From Adiantum capillus-veneris (lineage: Eukaryota; Streptophyta; Polypodiopsida; Polypodiales; Pteridaceae), in contig CM043964.1 of the NCBI GenBank assembly GCA_014529385.2, forward strand, positions 7,287,997 through 7,351,996: 64,000 bases of DNA, written 5' to 3'. The notes under the pieces are model-generated. The model was not told the origin of the DNA. It searched no databases and was given only the letters and a program-made list of their open reading frames with translations. Made by a program: the position numbers and the translations under genes. The first letter of the stretch is position 1. Each line of letters starts with the position of its first letter. Below are positions 31,848 through 48,200 of the stretch, in pieces.

Positions 31848-31925
<78 letters not shown>
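31848..31925. repeat. (CT)n microsatellite
   Basis: Uninterrupted CT dinucleotide run of roughly 38 units ending in CGATCG. Serine/leucine- and arginine/glutamate-rich frames across it are artefacts. Confidence 0.97.
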
Positions 31926-36186
<4,261 letters not shown>

Positions 36187-37080
36187 TTAACACACTAATG
36201 CATGCACAAGCACACACTAATGCAAGCATTAGTGTGTGCATGCATTATACACACACACACACACACACTAATGCTTACATTAATGTGTGATTGTGCACAA
36301 ATTAGTGTGTTTTCACACACTAATTTGTGCACATTCACACTAATGCAATCATTAGTGTGTGCATGCATAAGTTAGTTTTTACACACTAATTTGTGCCCAA
36401 GCACACACTAATGCTTGCATTAGTGTGTGATTGTGCACAAATTAGTGTGTTTTCACACACTATTTTGTGCACAATCACACACTAATGCCCGCATTAGTTT
36501 GTGCATGCATTATACACACACGCATTAGTTAATTTCTACACACTAATTTGTGTCCAAGCACACACTAATGCAAGCATTAGTGTGTGCATGCATTATACAC
36601 ACACTAATGCTTGCATTAGTGTGTGATTGTGCACAAAATAGTGTGTGAAAACACACTAATTTGTGCACAATGCATGCATTATCCACACACACACTAATGC
36701 AAGCATTAGTGTGTTTCCACACACTGATTTGTGCCCAAGCACACACTAGCGTTAGTGCGTGCAATTTTTTCACACACCAATGCTCACAATAGTGTGTGCT
36801 TGTGCACAAATTAGTGTGTCTACACACTAATTTGTGCACAAGCACACACTAATGCAAGCATTAGTGTGTGCTAGAGAGGTATGCACACACTAATGCTTGC
36901 ATTAGTGTGTGCTTGTGCACAAATTAATAAGGTACACTAATGCTCGCATTAGTGTGTGTGTGCATACATTGGTGTGTTTTCACACACTAATTTGTGCACA
37001 AGAAACACTAATGCAAGCATTAGTGTGTGCATGCATTACAAGCACACACTAACGCTAGCATTAGTGTGTGCTTGGGCATG
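36187..37080. repeat. Palindromic CACTA-motif satellite, right block
   Basis: Roughly twenty units of the palindromes seen at 421-696: CACTAATGCAAGCATTAGTG (also with TT centre), and a second palindrome built from TGTGCACAAATTAGTGTG and its complement. Units alternate with GCATGCATTATACACAC linkers. The block lies just upstream of the CACTA second-gene remnant, as the left block lies upstream of tnp2. Confidence 0.88.
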
Positions 37081-37445
37081 GATTATTATACCAAAACATA
37101 CCTCCATTATCATTGGCATACCAAAACATACCTCCATGTGGGTGTGCGATGAAGTTGATTGAGACCCCAATGGTCACCGAGAATCCCAACGGTAGATTAA
37201 GGTCCAACACACATACAATAGATTAGTTTCTTTGCCACACACTAACGCACACACACAATAGATTAATTAGAAGCACACACACACACACACACTCTAAATG
37301 GATGCAAAAAAAAAGCACACTAACCATTTCTTAAATAGGAGATAAAAGGAATCATATGCAGGGAGGAATCCTATGCAATAAAGAATCTCACTTTGATTAA
37401 AATCCAATGTTAATTAGGGTCCTTTTTTTTGTGAAATTGTAGGAT
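37081..37445. other. CA-rich spacer upstream of the CACTA second gene
   Basis: Contains a CCAAAACATACCTCCAT duplication (37091 and 37120) and (CA)n at about 37276-37293. No gene; probably promoter/leader of the gene starting at 37446. Confidence 0.45.
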
Positions 37446-38879
37446 ATGGCATCCTCTTCCACGCCCGACTATCGATCCATAGAGGACTTTCTCGTCGAGG
37501 GCCTCTCTTACGAGGACGCTTGTGATGCTTACTACTCGTAGTCTTCCTCCCACCAGTCACAATCCACCTTCGGCTTTCGATGGTTCCGAGATGCAGTACA
37601 CGACCCCGACCTCGAGAGGGCATACCGTGCCCAGGCAGAGTGGCTATCCTCGCAGAAGAGTCTTCGTGGGAAGTACACACCAGCACAGTTGGCTGCCTAT
37701 GGGCTCTCACCGCTTGCGACACCAGGCGTCGGCACTCCGATCGTACAGAGTGTGCCTCCTAGTGGACCTCCCTCCACCTTACCCTCGACTTTCCTATCAC
37801 CCGCAGCTCCCTCCACCTTGCATTCGTAGTGATCCACTCCCGCACCATCGAGTTATCCATCACCTACACTACCCAGCGGTTCGGGCTCGGGCCAGCGCTC
37901 TTCCTGTAGTGGTGGCTCACGCTCTTGTCGAGGTAGTGGCTCGTGATGCTTTGGTGGTGGAGGGGGCAGTGCTACAGATTCACCTCCTCCTACACCCCGA
38001 CCTCCTAGCTCACCCCTTGGAGCTCCACATGAGGATGAGGACCGCGATGCGCCCACCCCGGACGCTCGTGGAAACTACTATTATGTACATCGAGGGGGGG
38101 AGGTGGATCTAGGTTCCTCTTTGAGGAGGATATTTCGAGGGAACCTTAGCTAGCTGATCCACTCGACATACCAAGATTGCTTTAAATCTTTCAAAGATCG
38201 GGACCCAGCCGATTTGACGTACATTCACACGACATTGCTCATGCGGCTCCATAATTCGAAAGTGGAAGAGTTCTCCAAGCAATGGCTCGAGGAGTATGTC
38301 AAGAATTTCTTGAAAAATAAGAAGTCCAGTGTGTGGAGGGCGGCAAAGCGAACATTTGAATCTGAGGGTCACAACTATCGCCCTGGAAATGTTCACGACG
38401 AGGAGTGGGAGAAATCCCAGGGCGAGCTGGAGGACGAGAGAGCGGCAGGTGCTAGGGCGCACACTCGACAGGTGGAGGCGAGGGCGCACCAAACGCCCAC
38501 GCATTATGGCTCGGACGGAAAAGCAGCATGGAAAGATAAATTTGTGAGTGCGCGTATTTTCATTTGAATTGATTTAATTTGTGGTAATAAGGTTAGGTTT
38601 GTGATATTTTTTAATTGATATACAACAAAATATTACTATGACCCGCCCAAGCCGAGAGATCCAGAGATACAGAGAGAGCCACTCCGAATATCAGACATGG
38701 TGCTGGTTGTATGAAAACAACAAAATCAATCGCGAAGAATTTGAAAATGCATGTCGTACACTACACCCTGTAAGTGTGAACTTTTTAAAAAAAATGAGTG
38801 CATGCAGAATTATGTATCCATTTGTATTAATTAAAGGTTTTGTTGTTTTTTTCTTTTTCAGAGTCAAGGACTCTTTTGA
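37446..38879 (+). pseudogene. CACTA second gene (TnpA-like), degenerate, three exons
   Basis: ATG 37446 begins MASSSTPDYRSIEDFLVEGL. A TAG after 31 codons and indels follow, but GC-rich coding sequence continues: AYRAQAEWLSSQKSLRGKYT, a Pro/Ser/Gly-rich middle, STYQDCFKSFKDRDPADLTY, KQWLEEYVKNFLKNKKSSVW, and TPTHYGSDGKAAWKDKF to a donor at 38541 (GTGAGTGCG). A second exon ends at 38769 (EYQTWCWLYENNKINREEF) before GTAAGTG. A third starts at 38862 after TTTTTCAG and stops at 38877-38879. Length, linker composition and position suit the second gene of CACTA elements (Transposase_24/TnpA-like), but no diagnostic motif is certain. Confidence 0.5.
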
Positions 38880-38924
38880 GAGGTCCTAGGATCCGAGTAG
38901 CTCAATCCTCCAAGTGTTTTTGGG

Positions 38925-39130
38925 CTCGTCTTCTTTTGGCCACAGTTGTATAGCCCCCATGTATCGCCTATTTGGGCAATTTTGTAATATCCAATATAAT
39001 TAAACACTTGATTTTGGCTCAAAGTATTCTTTTGGCCACAGTTGTATAGCCCCCATGCATCGCCTATTTGGGAAATTTGGTAATGAATAGTTTCTCCAAT
39101 ATAAATAAACATTTGATTTTGGTCCAAAGT
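38925..39130. repeat. Tandem duplication, about 100 bp
   Basis: Two copies beginning TTCTTTTGGCCACAGTTGTA (about 38928 and 39026), each followed by AGCCCCCATG.ATCGCCTA and ending TTGATTTTGG.(T/C)CAAAG. Diverged by substitutions and short indels. No coding role seen. Confidence 0.8.
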
Positions 39131-39177
39131 TTTTGTGCAATGAAATTGTTGTTTTTCTATTTATTAAATGTATAGGA

Positions 39178-39240
39178 AAAAAAAGGCAAATGACCATTTG
39201 GATGGTCCTTGGTCAAATGGTCATCTGCTTTTTTTTTAAA
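39178..39240. repeat. Inverted repeat flanked by A and T runs
   Basis: AAATGACCATTTG and CAAATGGTCAT form the arms, separated by a short loop, preceded by eight A and followed by nine T. Could be a hairpin terminator-like or MITE-like remnant; function unknown. Confidence 0.6.
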
Positions 39241-39461
39241 ATACTCACGTGTGCGGTAACGGTTGCGGTAATACTGGCGGTAAGTCCCGCGGAAATAAGT
39301 GCGGAAATATAGCCAGGCCGATCACCGCGTGCATTGTTGAAGGACCATTACCGCGAGCATTGACTCGAGGATTATCGCCCCCGAGATTTTTTGGCTTGAA
39401 CTTTTCCTTTGTTTTTGTGCGTCTATCTGAGCGGTAATGTGCTCCAAATGTCATAGTGTTA
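39241..39461. mobile_element. CACTA subterminal region and terminus, right side
   Basis: Dense GCGGTAA / TTACCGC motifs in both orientations (at least six between 39250 and 39440). The terminus CATAGTG at 39452-39458 reads CACTATGACATTTGG inwards, the canonical CACTA start. Three bases (TTA) lie between it and TAC at 39462, where gypsy RT coding begins. Similar in motif and position to 2538-2745. Confidence 0.6.
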
Positions 39462-40904
39462 TACCTCGCTCGTGGTTTCATTAGACCTAGCACTTTGCCT
39501 TGGGCATCACCAATTCTATTGGTAAAAAAGAAATATGGTACTATGCACATGTGCATAGATAATTGCGGATTAAATGCGATAACCATCAAGAACAAGTATC
39601 CTCTACCTCGAGTGGATGAATTGTTTGATCAAATCCACGGGGCAAGATACTATACAAAGATAGATCTTCGTTCAGGATACCACCAGGTATGTATCCTACT
39701 GCAAGATATCTCCAAAACTACCTTTAGAACACGGTTCGGGCATTTTGAATTTTTGGTATGCCTTTTGGTCTAACCAATGCTCCAGCTACATTTATGACAC
39801 TCATGGATAGTGTCTTACATCCCTATCTTGGAAAATTTGTTGTGGTTTTCCTTGATAGAATTCTCATTTACAATAAGATTGAAGATGAACACATAAAACA
39901 CTTATGATTAGTGTTTGAACAGCTACGAGCTCACGCGTTGTATGCTAAGCAAAGAAAGCGCGATTTCTTTAAAACAGAGATACATTACCTCGGTCATAAG
40001 ATCTCTTATTCTGGTATCAAGATGAACACTGACAAGGTTGCTACCATTATTCGATGGCCACATCCCAACACGGTTGAGGAGATTCAAATATTTTTAGGCA
40101 TGGCTGGATTTTATCAACAATATATCCATGACTATGCCAAAGTCACTGTTCCTATGATAGATCAACTTAAAGAAAAAGGTAAGACCTTTTCTTGGGAAGA
40201 AGCCCAAAAAAGCAGTTTTGAACAGCTCAAGGTATCTATAGCCACTGCTCCCATCCTAGCAATCGTCGATCCACTTAAGCCATTTGTGGTAGAGACTAAT
40301 GCTAGTGATAAAGCCATTGGTGGTATACTTCTCCAGGAGGAAAGACCTATAACCTTTGAAAGTAAGAAGTTATATAGAGCTCAACAGAATTATAATGTTT
40401 ATGAGAGAGAGAAGTATGCCATAAGTCACGCTTTATGAAAGTGGTGACACTATTTATATGGTGCCGAATTTGAAGTAGTTTTTGACTAAGAGTATCAAAT
40501 GGTTTACTACTCAAACATACTTGAAGGGCCGTAAAGCTAGATGGGCAAAAATCCTTCAAGATTATGATTGTAAGCTACGATATTGCAAGGGGCGATATAA
40601 TGTAGTAGCAAATGCACTAAGTCGGATGCCTCAGATTAATTCACTTGCTATCACGGAACTAAGGAGTGGATTTTTGGAGTTATTACGTGGAAAGTTTGCA
40701 CAAGATCAATCATATGCTAAAGTGTGGAGTGAAGTTTTAAAAAGGGATCCCTCACACTCACATGTCTCTGAACAGCAAGATAAACAAATCTTTGCACGCG
40801 CAGATAAAAACTCCAACACACAGAGCTCCACCCCTACTCAAGACTCAGACACTAGGTGCCAAATATTATTCAGAGGAGTGTTTTGTTTTAGCATGTTACA
40901 TTAG
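39462..40904 (+). pseudogene. Ty3/gypsy RT and RNase H fragment
   Basis: Begins in the RT at [18 protein letters not shown], then [20 protein letters not shown] and [11 protein letters not shown] one-base frameshift lies near 39760; the next frame reads [13 protein letters not shown] and [12 protein letters not shown], where the catalytic FLDD has become FLDR. The thumb follows (IHYLGHKISYSGIKMN, IFLGMAGFYQQYIHDYAKV), then RNase H (FVVETNASDKAIGGILLQ, with the first Asp of TDAS changed to Asn; QNYNVYEREKYAIS; KILQDYDCKLRYCKGRYNVV). An in-frame TGA interrupts near 39905 and another near 40438. It ends at 40902-40904 before integrase. The start is the codon following the last one in the minus-strand gypsy at 2746. 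Confidence 0.92.
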
Positions 40905-40975
40905 CATATAAGTTAGGGACACGACCCCCATAATTTATCTCCCAAGCTTTAAAATAAGGGAGTGGGGTATCATAT

Positions 40976-41014
<39 letters not shown>

Positions 41015-41640
41015 GGGAACTTGACCCCGATTGATTATTTGTAGCGATTCATCACCGATCAATATTAGAACTCGGATGAATTTAGGGAAAGTTTTTTATC
41101 AGGTCACACATCAAATTTTGCATCAAGCTTGTCATTGAGAAGGGCTGATTTGGAGCATATCAAGGATTGATTTACACCATCTTTGGATGGGTCAAAATTG
41201 GAGCAGTAGCGAGAGTGCCGGCTGATTAGGCACATAGTTTGAGAGTCAACCTAAGACACATTGAGGGTACATCTACTTATCAACAGAAGCGGTTCCTTAG
41301 TACGTTGTGAGTCACTATGCTACACACTCTTTGACTAGTTTTACTCATTTAGATAATGTGAGACCTAAATTTTATATGTAAGTTAAGACCATATTAGGTA
41401 AAGTGGGAAAATCCCAATTCCCAGGTTGGACAACTTTCAATATATCATGTATAAAATATAGAGATTTTGTCAAAAATTTGAGTTTTCTTAAGGTCTCATT
41501 CCACTTTATGCACATACAATACACAATGAAAACAACTAAAATATCATGGTTTCAATCAATTGGATTATTAGGAGAGGAGTATATTGCATCCATTATCGTT
41601 GTCTATGTTCTAATGTCCTACCTACAACTTATCTCAACAT
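40905..41640. other. Downstream of gypsy fragment; includes G36 homopolymer
   Basis: A purine-rich GGGAGTGGGG precedes a run of 36 G (40978-41013), then AGGGAACTTGACCCC. No integrase, LTR or gene recognised. The purine tract could be a decayed polypurine tract of the gypsy. Confidence 0.55.
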
Positions 41641-43320
41641 GGAGAGCTTGGTTTCTAGGTCCACCACTTGTCCAAGTTAATGTAAAAGTGACTCAAGTTT
41701 CACAACTTGTGAAAGCAAGGATCCATTGAGGAATACAATCCACTTGGCTATTTTTCCTTAATTTATTGCATGTGACATTTAAGCAAGGTCCACTTCTAAT
41801 CTATAACTTCTTAATTTGAGGCATGGGGCATACATAAAATATGTAGCATATGCTCTATTGCCTCATAGGAAGGTTGGTTTCAAGGTGCACTTATCCATGC
41901 TAGCCTATCTTGGAGAAATGATGGAGCTTGCTTCTCTCCTTGTTTCAATGGAGACTAGCTTGGACAAGTGGTGGACCTTTGCTTCTCTCTATGTTTCAAT
42001 AGAGTTAGCTTGGACAAGTGGTGATCTTGGAACAAAACCCCCATGTAAAACATATCATGGGTATTCCAAGTGATTAGAAAGATTACCATTTAAGATATAA
42101 CCTTATAGGTTGGACAACTAGATCTTGGCTTGGAGAAATGGTGGACCTTTGATTCTCTCCATGTTTCAATGGAGTCTATCTTGGAGAAATGGTGGAGCTT
42201 GCTTCTGTCCATGTTTCAATGGAGCCTAGCTTGAACAGTTGGTGGACCTTTGCTTCTCTCTATGTTTCAATAGAGTTAGCTTAGACACGTGGTGGATCTT
42301 CAAAATAAACCAACTACTATCAATGTTGCCTAGCTTGGACAAGTGGTGGAGTGTTTCTCTACTCCATGTTTCAATGGATCTTAGCTTGGACAAGTGTTGG
42401 ACCTTAAAACAAAAACCCCATGTACAACATAGAATGGATTTTCTAGATTTCAATGGAGTCTAGCTTTAACAAATGGTGGAGCTTGTCTTCATCCATGTTT
42501 CAATGAAACTAGCTTGGACAAGTGGTGGACCTTGTAACAAACCCTCCCATGTACAACATATCATTGGTTTTCTAAGTGATGGGAAGGAATACCATTCAAG
42601 ATATAAACTTATAGCTTGGATAAGTAGTTGACTTTAAAACCAAATTCATCATAATATAATGAAATACAGGTCAGCCAATTCCTAAATCTTGAGACCAAAC
42701 CTCCCATGCTATTAGAGATAATATATTGGATAAGTGGTGGACCTTCTATTATTTTCCCATGCCTAGTTTAGACAACCGGTACACTTCGCAGCTATAAAGG
42801 TTGGACGAGTTGTGGAGCCTTGTTTCTATCCATGTTTTAATGGATCCTAGCTTGGACAAGTGGTGGACCTTGGAAAAAAGCTTCCATGTACAACATATAT
42901 GAGGTTTTCCATGTTTTAATGGAACCTATCTTGGACAAATGGTGAAGCTTTCTTCTCTCCATGTTGATTTTGGAACTACCTTAGACAAGTGGTGGAGCTT
43001 TTCTTTTCTACTCTTCATAATACAATGAAGTATATGTTGGTTACATGGTGAATCTTAAGGCCAAACCTCCCATTTTACTAGAGATGATAGGTTGGACAAG
43101 TGGATCAACCTTCTATCATTTCTCCATGACTATATTGGACAATTAGTAGACATAACATCTCTCTATGTTGTCTAGAGATGAGCTTGGACAAGTGATGGAC
43201 CCTGCTTCTCTCTCCCCTTGGTTTACTAGTTTGAAGACTCAGTATATATACTTTCTTAGATCTAGCTTGAACAAGTGGTGGACCTTGCATCCACAATCTT
43301 AATTCAGTATAAAAAAGTAT
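41641..43320 (+). repeat. Diverged satellite, plus orientation
   Basis: Irregular copies of the subunit containing GCTTGGACAAGTGGTGGACC and CTCCATGTTTCAATGGAG, the reverse complement of the form at the right end of the window. Degraded higher-order structure. No genes. Confidence 0.85.
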
Positions 43321-44125
43321 ATGAAAAAATAACATAGGAATCTTGGTTTGAAGGTCAAGCAATTAGGTTCCAAATGCACATAATAATATATTTTCCACCC
43401 ATATTAAAAGAAAGTTAAATATGCACATAATAATATATTTTCCAAATGCACATAATAATATATTTTCCACCCATATTAAAAGAAAGTTAAATATGTTATT
43501 ACCAAATTGACAAAGGTAACGTCCAAGAATTATATCTTTCCATCTTGTCAGATCTAAATCTTCATCAAGGCGACATGCATGTATACATCAACTTTCAAGC
43601 CATTCAAGAATACATGCACTTAGATTCCATAGTTTTGTTTTCAAAGTCTTTTAGGTTCTAAAACTCTTTCACATAAAGTATGTAATGACAAAATTCTTGA
43701 AGCAAACATTTGTGCCCAAGAAAAAGATCCCTCTCACATATTTAAAGTCCATGAATTCTCTGATCCACACTTACAAGTTTTATTTTGACATCAAACATCA
43801 ATTCTTTCATAGTTCCAAATAAATGCAACCTCGATATGAATTGACAAAAAATGAATTTCTTTTACTATATGACCCAACATAGGCCCCAATCAAATAAAAA
43901 ATGAGTCCCCAAAAATTTGGGTGCACTCTAGCAATACATCAGAGTCCCCTTACAATAGGATGCACTCCAATAGTACATTGAAGTCCCCTTAGAGTAGGGT
44001 GCACTCCATTCAAGTGTTCATAAAATTGACACACCTTTTATAAAAAAAAAAAAGACTATATCAAATTATACAAATGTTGAAAGATACACACTAGAATAAA
44101 AAAAGCATCTTATAGCCATATTTAT
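43321..44125. other. AT-rich spacer with short tandem duplications
   Basis: At 43374-43490 a segment with GCACATAATAATATATTTTC is repeated two and a half times (about 70-bp unit with internal deletion). At 43920-44005 a 46-bp unit containing TGCACTC and AGTCCCCTTA is repeated. No gene; just 3' of the FCP1-like gene on the minus strand. Confidence 0.6.
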
Positions 44126-44901
44126 TCAATGCTTTCGTGTTGACAAGTACACACCAAGGACATAATTTGTCTCAGAATCACTATACTGATTTACAATTGT
44201 GTTATATGTATAGACTCTCTTATCTCTTGCATACAACCATCCTACCAACCATGGAATTATGGTTCTCTGCAAGAAGTTTTGAAGTTGCTCGGAAGTTTGC
44301 CTCCACATCTTTGGAAATATAAGATATGTCCCTGGCATGTTCCACATCACCCTATATGGAGTGTCATCAAAAATTAAGGTATTGTTTGCATCCAAATCCT
44401 CAAATATCTTCCAAATATCACTCAGATTTTTGTGATAAACCCTTGTAAATCCTAACATGATATTTGGATTTTGGCAATTTTTGTTACTCATAAACACCTT
44501 GAACTTGGTATACTGCTCAGGAAAACACTTTTGTGTGATGCGTTGCACCCTTGTTAAGTTATAGCAACTCCATATCCATAGCTCAAAGTATTCAGCACAA
44601 AAATCCAAAAAACTTTGTGCGTCTGGTCGCACCACATGATAAACTTCATCTTTGTCCTCCACAAGTCGCATGTGTTGAGCCCAAGATGGCATAGAATCTC
44701 CATGTTTCATTTCAACTGTCTTGAGAAGTAACCCCTCTAGATCCAAGATAAGTACTCTTTTGATGTCCTTGAAAGCAAGTGGTAGGTGATAAGGAGGTGA
44801 TTCATTCCTTGGACAAGGTCTTGGAGGAGGTTGGATGGGTAATTCAATAGTTTTCTTCAATTTATGCCAGCATATAGCCAATCCATTTTTCTGTAATGGT
44901 T
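44126..44901 (-). CDS. FCP1/NIF-type HAD domain protein (second copy), last exon
   Basis: Minus strand. The exon begins after an acceptor (TTTCAG) at about 44901 and is open to the stop at 44126, about 258 codons. It matches the FCP1-homology HAD fold: motif I LILDLEGLLL, the Ser motif region ELWIWSCYNLTRVQRI, and acidic motif FDDTPYRVMWN. In the family, motif I is DxDx[T/V] and gives the phospho-Asp; here the second Asp is Glu (DLEG), so phosphatase activity is uncertain. Upstream exons were not identified. It lies between plus-orientation satellite arrays and shares strand and fold with the HAD gene at 50061-51260, from which it has diverged strongly. No stops or shifts, unlike the surrounding mobile DNA. 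Confidence 0.75.
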
Positions 44902-45239
44902 CTGAAATTAAAGAACAAGAACACTTAATGCAAACACAACAATAGACATGATTTTTACATTGTCTACCCTAAGGTTTTATTAGATACCAAAATCCATCTA
45001 TGATCTACTCATTAATAGAAAGAAAGTCAAATTAAAATCCTGACTCTTTTTTATGCTACACTCTCTCTTAGTCTCAATACCATGGAGTTCAACTAGACTT
45101 AAGTCAACTAATAACTACTACTTGTTGTTAAAGGTATGCTTGAAGTGTATAAGGCTTAACCAATGCTCTAGTGTAGAATGGGTATTTAGGTCTCAAGGTC
45201 TACCACTTATCCAAGCAAAGATCCATTTAGATATGGAAA
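44902..45239. other. Spacer or intron upstream of the second FCP1-like exon
   Basis: No coding sequence or repeat recognised apart from the start of satellite-like motifs near 45190. Probably intronic for the minus-strand exon at 44126-44901. Confidence 0.4.
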
Positions 45240-48200
45240 CCCAATTTTTCTTAATATAATGATATAGAGTGGACAAGTGGTGAATCCTGAGACCAAGCCA
45301 CTCATGCTACTAGGGATAATAGGTTGGACAAGTGGTGGACCTTGAATGTAAACCCCCCATGTACAAAGTATCAGGGGTTTTGGGTATTTCAATGGACTCT
45401 AGCATCTTGGAAACATGGTGGAGCTTACTTCTCTCCATGTTTCAATGGAGTCTATCTTGGATAAATGGTGGAGCATCATTCTCTCCATGTTTCAATGGAG
45501 CCTACCTTGGACAAGTGGTGCATGTTTGTTTCTCTCTATGTTTGAACAGATCTAGCTTGGACAAGTGGTGGACCTTGGAACAAAATCCCCATGTAAAACA
45601 TATCATGGACATTACAAGTGGTGAGAAAAAATACCATTCAATATATAACCTTATAGGTTGGAAAAGTGGTGGACCTTAACACCCAATTATTATTAATATA
45701 ATGACATAGAGTGGACAAGTGGTGAATCTTGCGACCAAACCTACTAGGAAAAGTACGTTGGACAAGTGGTGGACCTTGAATGCAAACCCCCCATGTACAA
45801 AATATTACTCATGCTACTAGGAATAATTTGGTATTAAGGTCCATGTTTCAATGGAGCCTAGCTTGGAAAAGTGGTGGACCTTTGTTTCTCTCTATGTTTC
45901 AATAGAATTTTCTTGGACAAGTGGTGAACCTTGGAACAAAACCCCCATGTAAAGCATGTCATGGGCATTACAAGTGGTGAGAAAAAATACCATTCAAGGT
46001 ATAACCTTATAGGCTGGACAAGTGGTGGACCTTAGCACCCAATTCCTCTTATTATAATGACATATAGTGGAAAAGTGGTGAATTGTGAGACCAAACCTAC
46101 TAGGGATAATAGGTTGGAGAAATGGTTGACCTTGAATGTAAATCACCCATGTACAAAATATCATGGGTTTTGCGTATTTCAATGGAGCCTAGCATCTTGG
46201 AGACATGGTGGAACTTACTTCTCTCCATGTTTTAATGGAGCCTATCTAGGAGAAATGGTGGAGGTTCCTTCTCTCCATGTTTCAATGGAGCCTAGCTTGG
46301 ACAAGTCGTGGACCTTTGTTTCTCTCTATGTTTGAATATGGTTAGCTTGGACAAGTGGTGGATCTTGGAATGAAACTCCCATGTAAAACATATCATGGGC
46401 ATTTCAAGTGGCGAGAAAGGATACCATTTAAGATATAACCTTATAGGTTGGACAAGTGGTGGACTTTAACACAATATAATGACATAGAGTGTACAAGTGG
46501 TGAATCTTGAAACCAAACCACTCATGCTACTAGGGATAATAGGTTAAACAAGTGGTGGGCCTTGAAATAAAACCCCCTAGAGTGTTTCAATGGATCCTAG
46601 CTTGGAAACATGGTAAAGCTTGCTTCTCTCCATGTTTCAATGCAGCCTATCTTGGATAAATGGTGCAGCATCATTCTCTCCATGTTTCAATGGAGCCTAG
46701 CTTGGACAAGTGGTGGACCTTTGTTTCTCTCTATGTTTAAATAGAGTTATCTTGGAAAAGTGGTGGACCTTGGAACAAAAACCCCATGTAAAACATATCA
46801 TGGGCATTACAAGTGGTGAGAAAAAATACCATTCAATATATAACCTTATAGGTTGGACAAGTGGTGGACCTTAACACCCAATTATTCTTAATATAATGAC
46901 ATAGAGTGGATAAGTGGTGAAATTGGGACCAAACCTACTAGGGAAATAGGTTGGACAAGTGGTGGACCTTGAATGTAAACGCCCCATGTACAAAATATCA
47001 CTCATGCTACTAGAAATAATTTGGTATTAAGGTCCATGTTTCAATGCAGCCTAGCTTGGAAAAGTGGTGGACCTTTGTTTCTCTCTATGTTTCAATAGAT
47101 TTATCTTGGATAAGTGGTGTACCTTGGAACAAAACCCCCATGTAAATCATGTCATGGGCATTACAAGTGGTGAGAAAAAATACCATTCAAGCTATAACAT
47201 TATAGGTTGGACAAGTGGTGGACCTTAACACCTAATTCCTCTTAATATAATGACATAGAGTGGACAAGTGGTGAATCATGAGACCAAACCTACTAGGGAT
47301 AATAGGTTGGACAAGTGGTGAACCTTGAATGTAAACCCCCCATGTACAAAAAATTATGGGTATTGGGTATTTCAATGGAGCCTAGCAACTTGGAGACATG
47401 GTGGAGCTTATTTCTCTCCATGTTTCAATGGAGCCTATCTAGGAGAAACAGTGGAGGTTCCTTCTCTCCATGTTTCAATGAGCCTAGCTTGGACAAGTGG
47501 TGGACCTTTCTTTCTCTATATGTTTTAATAGAGTTAGCTTGGACAAGTGGTGGACCTTGGAATGAAACCCCCATGTAAAACATATCATGGGCATTTCAAG
47601 TGGTGAGAAAGGATACTATTTAAAATATAACCTTATAGGCTGGACAAGTGGTGGACTTTAACACATATTTCTTCTTAATATAATGACATAGAGTGTACAA
47701 GTGGTGAATCTTGAGACCAAACCACTCTTGCTACTAGGGATAATAGGTTGGACAAGTGGTGGACCTTGAATGTAAACCCCTCATGTACAAAATTATGGGT
47801 TTAGGGTATTTCAATGGAGCCTAGCTTGGAGACATGGTGGAGATTGCTTCTCTCAATGTTTCAATGGAACCTATCTTGGAGAAATGGTGGATCATCCTTC
47901 TCTCCATGTTTCAATGGAGCCTATCTTGGACAAGTGGTGGATGGAGTTAGCTTGGACAAGTGGTGGGTCTTGGAACAAAACCCCTTTGTAAAACATAGCA
48001 TGGACATTACAAGTGATGAGGAAAAATATCATTCAAGATATAACCTTATAGGTTGGAAAAGTGGTGATGGACCTTGATAAGTGGTGAAGGATACCATTTA
48101 AGATATACCCTTATAGGTTGGACAAGTGGTGGACCTTAACACCCAGTTATTCTTAATATAATGACATAGAGTGGATAAGTGGTGAATCTTAAGACCAAAT

